From assembly GCA_038317095.1 (NCBI GenBank), contig JBBQBB010000003.1, forward strand, positions 32,513-96,512: a stretch of 64,000 bases of DNA. The letters run 5' to 3'. Below, in pieces: positions 18,407 to 27,407 of this stretch (position 1 is its first letter; every line of letters starts with the position of its first letter). A model generated the notes under the pieces. That model was not told the DNA's origin. It was given only the letters and a program-made list of their open reading frames with translations, and did no database searches. Made by a program: the position numbers and the translations under genes. The stretch is from JAGXTF01 sp038317095. Lineage in GTDB: Bacteria; Bacteroidota; Bacteroidia; NS11-12g; UBA955.

Positions 18407-19183
18407 ATGAAAATAGTGATACCTATGACGGGCCAGGGAAGTAGGTTTAAAAAAGCAGGTTACGATACCTATAAAGCCCTGATTGAAATACACGGAAAAC
18501 CTGTCATTCAACATGTTGTAGAAATGTATCCAGGCGAGACCGATTTTATTTTCATTTGTAGAAATGACATGTTAGAAGAGACCGATTTAAAGCAATTGCT
18601 TTTAGATCTGGTTCCGACGGCTACAATTGTGGGCATGAACTCACATAAACATGGACCTGTTTTCACCATGACCAGTGTTTACGATTTAATAGATGACAAC
18701 GAACCAGTAATATGCAATTATTGTGATTTTGCCCAAGTATGGGATTATACGCATTTTAAAAAATACATTCAGGAAACGGAATGCGATGGCGCTGTAATTT
18801 GTTATACAGGCTTTCATCCAAATTTATTGCATCCGCATAATATGTATGCCACTTGTCTCGTAGATTCGGATAAAAATATGCTTGAAATTACCGAAAAGCA
18901 CAATTATGAAACAGACCGTGAAAAGGGATATTATTCAGGAGGTACTTATTATTTCCGGAAAGGAAAATACATTAAGAAATATTTCGAAGAATTGATGGAA
19001 AAAGACATTCGTGCAGTGGGTGAATTTTTTATCAGTTTACCCTATAATTTTATGGTGCGCGATGGATTAAAAGTGAAAGTATATGACGATGTACCTTTTT
19101 TCTGCCAATGGGGAACACCTGAAGATATGGAAGAATACATGGCATGGGCAGATATATTTGAGAATTTAAAGTATGGTGAATAA
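18407..19183 (+). CDS. Sugar-phosphate nucleotidyltransferase family protein (tandem copy 1)
   Basis: The 258-residue GT-A-like protein starts IVIPMTGQGSRFKKAGY (nucleotide-binding G-x-G-x-R) and has K-A-L-I-E-I-H-G-K-P after it, then NYCDFAQVWDY, in which the expected metal-binding aspartate follows a cysteine. Later motifs SGGTYYFRKGKY and FFCQWGTPEDMEEY resemble the sugar-1-phosphate nucleotidyltransferase fold. The start does not read LAGGxGTR, so this is a divergent subfamily. Substrate and nucleotide are unknown. It overlaps the next, paralogous gene by 11 bp, suggesting that the two act as a pair or on related sugars. Confidence 0.75.
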   Translation: MKIVIPMTGQGSRFKKAGYDTYKALIEIHGKPVIQHVVEMYPGETDFIFICRNDMLEETDLKQLLLDLVPTATIVGMNSHKHGPVFTMTSVYDLIDDNEPVICNYCDFAQVWDYTHFKKYIQETECDGAVICYTGFHPNLLHPHNMYATCLVDSDKNMLEITEKHNYETDREKGYYSGGTYYFRKGKYIKKYFEELMEKDIRAVGEFFISLPYNFMVRDGLKVKVYDDVPFFCQWGTPEDMEEYMAWADIFENLKYGE

Positions 19184-19973
19184 ATTAATACCCATGGCGG
19201 GAGCCGGCAGCCGCTTTGCGATGAAGGGATATGAAACGCCTAAACCTTTGTTGCCCATTATGGGCAAGCCTATGGTTGTGAGTGCAGCACGTGATCTTCC
19301 AGGTCCAGATGAAAATCATATTTTTGTTTTAAGGGATACACACATAGCACAATTTGGAATTGATCAGGTTTTAAATGAACATTTTCCCGGGAACCGCCAA
19401 GTAACCATCGACCATTTGACAGAAGGCCAAGCTAGCACTTGTTTAATGGCACGAGATCTTATTTACAACGACCATGAATTGCTCATTGGTGCCAGCGATA
19501 ACGGAATGATTTACGATGAAGCATGGTTTCAGGAATTGAAAAAAACTGCGGATGCATTGGTATTTACTTTTCGCGGAAATCCAACGGTAGTGCAGAATCC
19601 AAAAGCCTATGGATGGTGCGTTGTGGGCGAAGATGGATTGACAATTACTGAGGCAAAAGTAAAATTTGACATGCCAGATCCCATACACAACCACGCCTAT
19701 GTTGGAGCCTTTTGGTTTAAAACGGGTAAATTATTTGTGGATGCGGCGGATAGAATGATTCAGCAAAATCGCAGGGTAAATGGGGAATTTTATGTGGATG
19801 AATGTATTAACGATGTGATAGCCATGGGACTTACTGCCAAAGTGTTTGAAATGAAACATTATATCTGTTGGGGAACGCCAGATGATTATAAAACATTTAC
19901 TTACTGGAACAATTTTTATCAATTAAAAAAGCAAGGAAAACCCTATGTTGTCAATCATTCTTCCGTGCTATAA
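19173..19973 (+). CDS. Sugar-phosphate nucleotidyltransferase family protein (tandem copy 2)
   Basis: The 266-residue protein has LIPMAGAGSRFAMKGY near the N-terminus, then KPLLPIMGKPMVV, a LLIGASDNGMIYD metal-site region, and the end motif YICWGTPDDYKTF. It is paralogous to the upstream gene by layout and motifs, but PKPLLPIMGKP is closer to standard nucleotidyltransferases. I infer activation of a sugar phosphate used by the membrane transferases next to it. The 3' end overlaps the GT2 gene by 29 bp in another frame, one of the longest overlaps in the array. Confidence 0.8.
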   Translation: MVNKLIPMAGAGSRFAMKGYETPKPLLPIMGKPMVVSAARDLPGPDENHIFVLRDTHIAQFGIDQVLNEHFPGNRQVTIDHLTEGQASTCLMARDLIYNDHELLIGASDNGMIYDEAWFQELKKTADALVFTFRGNPTVVQNPKAYGWCVVGEDGLTITEAKVKFDMPDPIHNHAYVGAFWFKTGKLFVDAADRMIQQNRRVNGEFYVDECINDVIAMGLTAKVFEMKHYICWGTPDDYKTFTYWNNFYQLKKQGKPYVVNHSSVL

Positions 19974-20652
19974 CGAACGGGACAATCTTGTTTTTTTGAT
20001 GCAAAGCTTAGATGCGGTAGTTGCTCAGAAAAAGGATATTGAAATAATTCTCGTTGACAACGGATCTACTGACAATTCACAGCAAGTATTTGAACAAGAA
20101 TTAAAGCATCGCGATAAAAAAATATTCAAAGTGCTGAAGGTGGAGAAGAACATCGGATATGGTTTTGGAATACTCAGTGGTTTGCGCGCTGCCAATGGAA
20201 ATATACTTGCAATTACGCACGCCGACAGACAGACAGATCCTTTGGATGTTTTGCGCGCCCTGGCAATATTTGAAACCGAAAATAAGGATGACCTAATGGT
20301 TAAGGGGCATCGCAAAAACCGAAAGTTAATGGAAGCGGTATTTTCTTATGGCATGGGTTTATTGGCATCTGTTGTGTTAGGAAAAAGACTCACGGAAATC
20401 AATGCCCAACCGAAATTATTTAGTAAAAAGTTTTTTAATTTAATAGAGAAAAATGCGCCTATTGATTTCGCGTTGGATACCTATTTGTTATATCAGGCAA
20501 AAAAAATGGGCAAAGTGATAGAGTTTCCAGTCTATTTCGCCAAACGGGTTGCTGGGGAGGCAAAAGGCGGAAGTGGCAGTTCGTGGAAGGTGCGCTGGAA
20601 ATTAATGAAGCGTTGCACGGGCTATATTTTTGAACTAAAAAAGGCAATTTAA
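19945..20652 (+). CDS. GT2 family glycosyltransferase (dolichyl-phosphate-sugar synthase-like)
   Basis: The protein has 235 residues, short for GT2 but typical of DPM1/polyprenyl-phosphate mannose synthase-like enzymes. It begins LSIILPCYNERDNLVFLM, with ILVDNGSTDNS next, an ITHADRQTDP acidic metal-site region, and a late FPVYFAKRVAGEAKGGSGSS segment resembling the R-x-x-G-x-S-K-x end of this subfamily. I infer that it loads a sugar onto polyprenyl phosphate for the GT-C enzyme encoded five bases downstream. Start ATG 19945 lies inside the end of the preceding gene. Confidence 0.8.
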   Translation: MLSIILPCYNERDNLVFLMQSLDAVVAQKKDIEIILVDNGSTDNSQQVFEQELKHRDKKIFKVLKVEKNIGYGFGILSGLRAANGNILAITHADRQTDPLDVLRALAIFETENKDDLMVKGHRKNRKLMEAVFSYGMGLLASVVLGKRLTEINAQPKLFSKKFFNLIEKNAPIDFALDTYLLYQAKKMGKVIEFPVYFAKRVAGEAKGGSGSSWKVRWKLMKRCTGYIFELKKAI

Positions 20653-20657
20653 CTTCC

Positions 20658-22226
20658 ATGAAAAAGTGGCTGAATGAAATAAAGTCAAATCCAGTATTTT
20701 ATACAATTGTATTAGGTGCCTTGGTTTTTTCCATGTTTAACAATACATTTTTTTTGGATGGATCAAATATTCACCGTGAGTTTAGCGCACATGATGAGTA
20801 TCTTACTGTGAGAGAAGTATATGCCATTCTGAACCCACTTTCATGGAAACATTTTATTATGGCTGTCATAAGCGGAAGTATGCTGTATTATGGCAGAATT
20901 ATGTACAATATAGATGCTGTTGTTGCGTGGATTCCATTTCTGATTTGGGGCATTAAAGGAATGGTTTATTCCATTCGTATGGTGCACGTAATATTTGCAT
21001 TAGCAGGTTTAATATTACTGGCCAAAACTTTTATAAAAAACAAAATCGGGCAGATATTATTTTTATCCATTTCACTTTTATTTTATTTTACACTTTACTT
21101 TTTCACCGTTCCAAAGCCAGAACCTACCCAATTGTTTTTTCTGGCCTGGTTCCTTTTCTTGTTTAAAAAAAGTGAGTATAAATACGGAATTCATTTTATT
21201 TTATTGGGAATTTCCTATGGGATAAAATTCAATGTTCTAACCTTGCTTCCCTTCTTGTTTATTTTACCCATTTGGCATCACGGCATAGATATAAAAAGTG
21301 CTTTAAAGTCAGTTGCATGGTTCGTTACAGGAATATTTGTGGCAATTCCTTGCCTTATCCTCTCCCCCATAAAACCCAAATTTTTTGAAACCTATATAGC
21401 CGATACCTTTGGCAGTGCCAAACATTACGACGATGTCGCAAGTGTAGGCTTTACCGATTGGTTTCATCCCATTTGGACAGAATATTACAATGGGGGAATT
21501 GGTTTTGCTTTGTTGTTTATCTTGTTGTTGGTATTGGTTCTTTTTCATTCGAAAGAATTTATTAAAAAGTCATTGGCAAACAATGATACTTTGGTTCCCA
21601 TTTTTATTGGCTTATTTTTAATACTTCCAGTTTTTATTACAACCAAAAGGCTTTGGCCACACTATCTTTGGACAGGGCAACTTTTTTTATTGCTAGGCGT
21701 GTGTGCCTGGAATCCTGCGCGCAAAAGATTTTATTTCTTTCAAACGGCAACATTGGCATTCCTCCTATTGGGAGTTTTTATGGCGGATTACAAATTTACC
21801 AAAGGGCTATTTTCAAGAGAATCTGAAAAAAGGGATGAAAAAAAATGGGCTCTAAATTCGATAGATTATATTTATGCCAAGATGGGGAAAGCGACCATAT
21901 TGTCTGATGTATCGGTTTATTATCCTTTTGCAGAATTTTTAAAAACAAGAAGGTTTCATCCATTTGCGGGGCCTTATCCAGTAGAACTTCCATTGAAAGC
22001 AATGTATTGGAGATCTCCTGTTTCGCTTAACCATATTGCAGAAATAGATGCAGATTACTTGTTGCTTAAAACAGAGGATCTGCGTACGAATTTATCCGAA
22101 ACCGAAAGCACATCGCATGGTGTCGAGAATATAGCTGCGCAGAAAGAACTACGCACAGAATTGGGTAAAAGCATTTTATTTGACACTTCTATAGGCCCAT
22201 TTAAAATTTATAAAATTCGCAAATAA
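20658..22226 (+). CDS. GT39/GT83-like GT-C membrane glycosyltransferase
   Basis: The 522-residue protein has a first hydrophobic helix, then a periplasmic loop with an acidic pair in HREFSAHDEYLT (D46, E47), as in ArnT/PMT-type GT-C enzymes. About ten further helices follow, and a C-terminal soluble domain of about 130 residues. The upstream GT2 is of the polyprenyl-phosphate-sugar type, giving a probable donor/transferase pair. It would add a sugar to a lipid-linked glycan on the outer side of the inner membrane. Its stop overlaps the next start by one base. Confidence 0.75.
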   Translation: MKKWLNEIKSNPVFYTIVLGALVFSMFNNTFFLDGSNIHREFSAHDEYLTVREVYAILNPLSWKHFIMAVISGSMLYYGRIMYNIDAVVAWIPFLIWGIKGMVYSIRMVHVIFALAGLILLAKTFIKNKIGQILFLSISLLFYFTLYFFTVPKPEPTQLFFLAWFLFLFKKSEYKYGIHFILLGISYGIKFNVLTLLPFLFILPIWHHGIDIKSALKSVAWFVTGIFVAIPCLILSPIKPKFFETYIADTFGSAKHYDDVASVGFTDWFHPIWTEYYNGGIGFALLFILLLVLVLFHSKEFIKKSLANNDTLVPIFIGLFLILPVFITTKRLWPHYLWTGQLFLLLGVCAWNPARKRFYFFQTATLAFLLLGVFMADYKFTKGLFSRESEKRDEKKWALNSIDYIYAKMGKATILSDVSVYYPFAEFLKTRRFHPFAGPYPVELPLKAMYWRSPVSLNHIAEIDADYLLLKTEDLRTNLSETESTSHGVENIAAQKELRTELGKSILFDTSIGPFKIYKIRK

Positions 22227-23422
22227 TGCAACTGATATTTTTAGCGCATAACTGTAATATAACTTTTGTAAAAACAGAAATTTCAATGTTATTGGAGAAT
22301 CCTGAAATATCAGAATTGCATGTTTTTACGGAAAAAACCAATGCGTTAGATGGAATGCTTGCGAATGACAAATTCTATCCACATTTCTACACAAATTTGT
22401 CGGTAGGGTTGTCGATTTTTACCCAAGTTAAATTGTATTTCTCTGAGCTGTTTCAAAACCGCAAATATTATAAATCTTGGAGTCGAATCAGGGCTGGATT
22501 TTCAGAGATGAGAAGTGAATTGAGAAAGACAAGTTTTATTTTTCAATCAGGTATTCCTTCTAATGCTGTATTTTATTCTTTCTGGGGTTCCAATGAAGCT
22601 TTCATTCTCTCAATTTTAAAGAAGTATAAAAACATATCGAATTTTGCTTGCACCCGTGTTCATAGTTATGATGTGTATGAGGAATTAGATGGTAACAATG
22701 GGATACCTTGGCGGTGGTTGATGAATAAAACGGTGGATTTTATTTTTCCAATTTCAGAAAATGGTCGCGAATATTTAATCAAAAAATATCCTGAAATTAG
22801 TGGAAAAGTTAAAACTTTTTATCTGGGTATCCCGCTGAAGGAACCATTAAGGATAAATGAAGCGCCCTTAAAAGAGGTTGCTGTAGTTTCTTGCGGCTGG
22901 GTTTATCGGCATAAAAATTTCGATGCAGTCTTTCAGTCTTTAAATAGGATCCCGAATCTCGTATGGACTCATATTGGAATTGGCGATGATTTTGACCGAT
23001 TATCCAATAGTGTCAAAAATGAAGCAAACATTCATGTAAATCTTTTGGGCTCAAAAACGCAGCGAGAAATTCAAGATATATATACGCAAAGTAAATTTAC
23101 ATGTTTTATAAGTTTGAGCACCGCCGAAGGCCTCCCCGTGAGCATGATGGAAGCTCTGGCTTTTGGCATTCCGATTGTAAGTTCGGATGTGGGCGGATGT
23201 GCTGAAATTGTAAACGAAAATACGGGTGTTTTGTTGTCCAAGAATTATGACGATGAGGAAGTACGGTTGGCGGTGGAACAATGTGCCGTTAAATTTAGCA
23301 GTGTTGAATCACGGAGAGCCATTCAAGAGGAATGCAAGAGAAAATTTGATGCAGAAAAAAATGCAAAAAATTTTATTCAGTTTCTCAAAGAACAGAGTCA
23401 AATTATACGGGGTAGCCTATAG
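22226..23422 (+). CDS. GT4 family glycosyltransferase
   Basis: The protein has 398 residues. It has a GT-B acceptor domain, then VVSCGWVYRHKNFDAVF at the start of the donor domain, and the clear E-x7-E motif in STAEGLPVSMMEALAFGIPIVS followed by GGCAEIVNENTGVLLS. The CTRVHSYDVYEELDGNNGIPW segment is like one in the GT4 protein at 10557, suggesting related function or common origin. Two bases separate it from the HddC-like gene, so it opens or is coupled to the higher-sugar cassette. Donor unknown. Confidence 0.9.
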   Translation: MQLIFLAHNCNITFVKTEISMLLENPEISELHVFTEKTNALDGMLANDKFYPHFYTNLSVGLSIFTQVKLYFSELFQNRKYYKSWSRIRAGFSEMRSELRKTSFIFQSGIPSNAVFYSFWGSNEAFILSILKKYKNISNFACTRVHSYDVYEELDGNNGIPWRWLMNKTVDFIFPISENGREYLIKKYPEISGKVKTFYLGIPLKEPLRINEAPLKEVAVVSCGWVYRHKNFDAVFQSLNRIPNLVWTHIGIGDDFDRLSNSVKNEANIHVNLLGSKTQREIQDIYTQSKFTCFISLSTAEGLPVSMMEALAFGIPIVSSDVGGCAEIVNENTGVLLSKNYDDEEVRLAVEQCAVKFSSVESRRAIQEECKRKFDAEKNAKNFIQFLKEQSQIIRGSL

Positions 23423-23424
23423 AT

Positions 23425-24138
23425 ATGAAAAAAACAATGATGCTGCTTGCAGGTGGGTTTGGAACTCGTTTAGCCCAAGTGGTAGCGGATGTTCCAAAAC
23501 CCCTGGCTCCTGTGAATGGAACTCCGTTTTTGTATTACGTTTTAGAATCTTTTGTACTACAGGGTGTAAATGATTACATATTTTTACTGCACCATATGGC
23601 GGAGAAAATGGTAGATTTTGTTGTCAAAGAACACAAATCGGGAATTTTAGAAAACTGTACCGTGCGGTTTGTGAGGGAAGAAACACCCTTAGGCACAGGT
23701 GGGTCTGTGGCGAATGCCGTTCGAGAATTAAAATTAGATTCGGGTTTTTTTGTATCGAATGCCGATACTTGGTTAAATGCGGGAATAGAAGAATTGTACA
23801 ACGCCAGTGAAACATCTATCGGTGTTGTGAAAGTGAAAGATGTTTCGCGTTATGGCAAAGTGAATTTAAATGGAAATAGTATCCAGTCTTTTGAAGAAAA
23901 GACACACAATGCAGGCGAGGGTTTTATTAATGCTGGGCTTTATTATTTCAAACCACAAGTGTTTGCTCAAATAAAAGAAACTGCGTTTAGCATGGAAATG
24001 TTCATTTTCCCTAAACTGGTAAAAGAAGGCAAACTTTTTGGAAAAGAAATAAATTCAGATTTCATTGATATTGGGATTCCCGAAGATTACTACAGGTTTT
24101 GCAAATGGATTGAGTCGAACAAAAAAGAAAAATTATGA
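23425..24138 (+). CDS. HddC-like sugar-1-phosphate nucleotidyltransferase
   Basis: This 237-residue protein has the N-terminal LLAGGFGTRL motif, KPLAPVNGTPFLYYV, an FVSNADTWLN metal-site region, and LINS-type end residues (INSDFIDIGIPEDY). This is the standard order of GDP-D-glycero-D-manno-heptose pyrophosphorylase (HddC) and relatives. It overlaps the heptose-kinase-like gene by 4 bp, the usual HddA/HddC partnership, which supports a heptose-1-phosphate or similar substrate. The nucleotide (GTP or another) cannot be shown. It is the first biosynthetic gene of the cassette 23425..33614. Confidence 0.8.
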   Translation: MKKTMMLLAGGFGTRLAQVVADVPKPLAPVNGTPFLYYVLESFVLQGVNDYIFLLHHMAEKMVDFVVKEHKSGILENCTVRFVREETPLGTGGSVANAVRELKLDSGFFVSNADTWLNAGIEELYNASETSIGVVKVKDVSRYGKVNLNGNSIQSFEEKTHNAGEGFINAGLYYFKPQVFAQIKETAFSMEMFIFPKLVKEGKLFGKEINSDFIDIGIPEDYYRFCKWIESNKKEKL

Positions 24139-25499
24139 TGCTTGAAAATATCACGATTCCTGGAGACAAATCGATTAGAGAAGCGTTGGTGAGGATTGAG
24201 AAAAATCACCAAGGGACTATTTTTGTAACTGACAATATTGGGGTGGTTATAGGCATGGCAACAGATGGCGATATTAGAAGAGGACTGCTGAACAATTTAA
24301 GTTTAGACCATTCAATTTCGGCTTGCATAAATAAAGTTTTTGTAAAGGTGGATCCATCTACCCATCGAGAGAAAATATTAAAACTTTTTGATAACAAAAT
24401 AAAAGTAATTCCAGTCATTGACAAAGACGGAAGGTTGCAAAATGTATACACCAAAGACAACTTGCCGCACCAATTGGAAATTAGAACCTACTCTCGGGCT
24501 AAATCGCCAGTGCGCATAAGTTTTGGCGGTGGCGGATCTGATTTAACGCATTACTTTATACAATCTGATGGAGCCGTAATAAACGCTACAATTTCGCTGT
24601 TTAGCCATGCGAGTTTGCACCGCCGGTTAGACACTAAAATTATCATTGAATCTGGCGATTTGAAGGAACGCTTAGAGGCAAAGAACCTCGAAGAAGCGCT
24701 TCTTATTCCTGGTAACTTTGGATTGATACAGTCGGTGCTTAAAACCATAAAACCCGATTTTGGTTTTGAATTGTTTTTGTATTCAGACTTTCCAATGAAA
24801 TCTGGGTTGGGTGGCTCAGCGGTAGTCGCTTCTTCCATTTTTGGCTGTTTTAATGAATTTAGAATTGACAAATGGAACCATTATGAAATTGCCGAACTTG
24901 CTTACCAAGCAGAAAGGTTAAGTCTTGGAATTGCTGGAGGTTGGCAAGACCAATATGCCACTATTTTTGGAGGCATAAATTTTATGGAATTTAAGGCAGA
25001 GCAAAATTTAATTCATCCATTAAAACTCAATGAAGATGTAATCAATGAATTGGAAGAGTGTTTGATTTTGTGTGATACGGATACCATGCATGAAAGTGGG
25101 GATGTGCATGAAGACCAGAAAAAGGAGATGAACAAAAGTGCCATTAAGGATCTTGTGGATAAAAATGTGGAACTCACTTATAAAATGAGAAACATGCTTT
25201 TACGCGGCCAACTTCATGATTTTGCGCAAGCACTCGACCTAGGTTGGGAGTATAAAAAGCAATTTAGCAGCCAAATCTCGAACCAGGATTTGGATGCAAT
25301 TTATACACATGCAAAAGCCAACGGATCGCTGGGTGGAAAGTTGCTGGGTGCAGGCGGTGGCGGATTTTTTCTTTTCTTTGTACCTGCAAAAGACAAAAAC
25401 AGATTGATGAAGGCAATGGAACAAATAGGAAAGCGTGCGGTACCGTTTCGATTTGAGCAAAACGGACTTAGATCTTGGTCGGTTAGAGAGGATAATTAA
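24135..25499 (+). CDS. Fusion: CBS-domain pair plus GHMP-family heptose kinase (HddA-like)
   Basis: The protein has 454 residues. Residues about 1-118 form two CBS motifs (GTIFVTDNIGVVIGMATDGDIRRG; KVIPVIDKDGRLQNVYTKDNL; both broken here only by quoting). The GHMP kinase domain starts at about 124 with SPVRISFGGGGSD (124-136), and has the ATP loop SGLGGSAVVAS (223-233) and the C-terminal GGKLLGAGGGGFFLFF motif. Kinases of this type phosphorylate D-glycero-D-manno-heptose 7-phosphate at C-1. A CBS pair is unusual here and might sense adenosine nucleotides or a nucleotide sugar. The start ATGATG overlaps the HddC-like stop. Confidence 0.85.
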   Translation: MMLENITIPGDKSIREALVRIEKNHQGTIFVTDNIGVVIGMATDGDIRRGLLNNLSLDHSISACINKVFVKVDPSTHREKILKLFDNKIKVIPVIDKDGRLQNVYTKDNLPHQLEIRTYSRAKSPVRISFGGGGSDLTHYFIQSDGAVINATISLFSHASLHRRLDTKIIIESGDLKERLEAKNLEEALLIPGNFGLIQSVLKTIKPDFGFELFLYSDFPMKSGLGGSAVVASSIFGCFNEFRIDKWNHYEIAELAYQAERLSLGIAGGWQDQYATIFGGINFMEFKAEQNLIHPLKLNEDVINELEECLILCDTDTMHESGDVHEDQKKEMNKSAIKDLVDKNVELTYKMRNMLLRGQLHDFAQALDLGWEYKKQFSSQISNQDLDAIYTHAKANGSLGGKLLGAGGGGFFLFFVPAKDKNRLMKAMEQIGKRAVPFRFEQNGLRSWSVREDN

Positions 25500-25513
25500 A
25501 ATACAAAGCGCAG

Positions 25514-27406
25514 ATGAGTATAGAAATTGGCAATTTCCATGTAGGTGGGGATAGAACATTTATTATTGCGGAAATTGGCAACAACCATAACGGGAGTTTC
25601 GATCGTGCAATTCAAATGATTGAAATGGCAGCTGATATTGGGGTAGATTGTGTTAAATTTCAAATGCGGCACCTGGATCAGGTTTATAGGAAAAGAAGTT
25701 TAAACCGAAACGGAGAAGATTTAGGAACGGAATATATCATCGATTTGTTGAACCGTTTCGAACTGAGTTTGGAGCAACATAAAAAAGTTGCGGATTATTG
25801 CAAAACCAAAGGAATTTTATACATGTGCACTCCTTGGGATGCTGGAAGTATCGCAGAATTGGAAAAGTTTGGCGTTCCGGCCTATAAAGTCGCCTCCGCA
25901 GATCTTACCAATTTACCATTAATCGACAAACTTTGCAAAACAGGCAAACCGCTTATTCTTTCTACTGGAATGAGCACTTCTAAGGAAGTTCAACAAGTGG
26001 TAGATTTTTTAAATGCAAGAGAAACTAAATTCATTTTGTTGCATTGCAACAGCACATATCCGGCACCATTTCACGACATTAATTTAAATTGGATTCCTTC
26101 TTTAAAAAGAATACATCCATTTGTAGGCTATTCTGGCCACGAAAGGGGAATAGCAGTTTCTTTGGCAGCGGTAGCACTGGGCTCTTGTGTCATTGAAAGA
26201 CACATCACGTTGGATAGAAATATGGAAGGCCCAGACCATGCCGCTAGCCTTGAGCTCAAAGAGTTTGCAGATTTGGTAAAGGGAGTAAGAGAGATTGAAG
26301 AATCGATGGGCGTGCATACACTCCGCAGCGTTAGCCAAGGCGAAATGATAAACAGGGAAAATCTTGGCAAAAGTATGGTTGCCTCCAAAGCCCTAAAAGC
26401 AGGTACCATCATTACTGCAGAAGATATTAAAGTGTTAAGTCCAGGACAAGGTTTATCTCCATTGTTCTTTGATAAACTTTTGGGTAAGAAGTTGCTGCGG
26501 GATATGGATGAGGAAGACTTTTTTTACAATACGGATATTGATGAAAATCGAGTAAAACCTAGGCCTTACAAATTCCAGCACAAATGGGGCGTGCCTGTAA
26601 GATTTCACGATTTTAAAAAATACAATGGCGTAATTAAACCCGATTTGTATGAATTTCATCTTTCCTATTCAGACATGGATTTGAATCCAGCTGATTTTTT
26701 AGAAGGCACTTACGATTGTGGTTTTGTAATCCATGCACCCGAACTTTTTAAAGGCAGTCATTTAATGGATTTGGCAACTTTAGAAGATGATTACAGGGAA
26801 AATTCTATACAAGAAACACAAAGGGTAATTAATTTAACAAAGGATTTAAAGAAATATTTTCCGAACGAAAAAAGACCAATGATAGTGGCCAACATTGGCG
26901 GATTTAGCATGGATGCACCTATTTCGCAAGAATTGAAATTAAAATATTATGATCGTTTTTTTAAATCGTTAAATGAATTGGATACCGAAGGGGTAGAAAT
27001 CATTCCACAAACCATGGCACCTTTTCCTTGGCATTTTGGAGGACAGCGCTACCAGAATATATTTATTCATATTGCAGAAATTGAGCAATATTGCAACAAA
27101 TACGGCATTAGAATGTGTTATGATGTTTCACACACTATGTTGGCTTGCAATTATTACAATTGTGATTTTTATGATTTTTCATCACGCATAGCACCGTTTA
27201 CAGCCCATATCCACATGGGAGATGCAAAAGATTTAAATGGGGAAGGTTTACAAATTGGCGAAGGAACCATAGATTTTATCAAATTGGGCAAAATATTCAA
27301 CGAGAATTGTCCGAATGCAACCTTTATACCTGAAATTTGGCAGGGTCATAAAAATGAAGGCGAAGGGTTTTGGATTGCTTTGGAAAAGCTAGAAGGTTTA
27401 ATGTAA
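25514..27406 (+). CDS. Fusion: NeuB-like ulosonic-acid synthase plus SAF domain plus AP-endonuclease-2-like TIM barrel
   Basis: The protein has 630 residues, far longer than plain NeuB at about 350. Residues about 1-265 are the synthase (FIIAEIGNNHNGSFDRAI at the start, VKFQMR, SADLTNLPLI, STGMST, LHCNSTYPAP, GYSGHERGI), which condenses PEP with an aldose. About 286-342 is an SAF domain (SMVASKALKAGTIITAEDI). About 350-630 is a second TIM barrel with HIHMGDAKDLNGEG and FIPEIWQGHKNEGEGF, like sugar-phosphate isomerases of the AP-endonuclease family 2. The product is a 2-keto-3-deoxy acid of eight or more carbons; its identity is unknown. The second barrel may prepare the aldose. Confidence 0.85.
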   Translation: MSIEIGNFHVGGDRTFIIAEIGNNHNGSFDRAIQMIEMAADIGVDCVKFQMRHLDQVYRKRSLNRNGEDLGTEYIIDLLNRFELSLEQHKKVADYCKTKGILYMCTPWDAGSIAELEKFGVPAYKVASADLTNLPLIDKLCKTGKPLILSTGMSTSKEVQQVVDFLNARETKFILLHCNSTYPAPFHDINLNWIPSLKRIHPFVGYSGHERGIAVSLAAVALGSCVIERHITLDRNMEGPDHAASLELKEFADLVKGVREIEESMGVHTLRSVSQGEMINRENLGKSMVASKALKAGTIITAEDIKVLSPGQGLSPLFFDKLLGKKLLRDMDEEDFFYNTDIDENRVKPRPYKFQHKWGVPVRFHDFKKYNGVIKPDLYEFHLSYSDMDLNPADFLEGTYDCGFVIHAPELFKGSHLMDLATLEDDYRENSIQETQRVINLTKDLKKYFPNEKRPMIVANIGGFSMDAPISQELKLKYYDRFFKSLNELDTEGVEIIPQTMAPFPWHFGGQRYQNIFIHIAEIEQYCNKYGIRMCYDVSHTMLACNYYNCDFYDFSSRIAPFTAHIHMGDAKDLNGEGLQIGEGTIDFIKLGKIFNENCPNATFIPEIWQGHKNEGEGFWIALEKLEGLM

Positions 27407-27407
27407 T

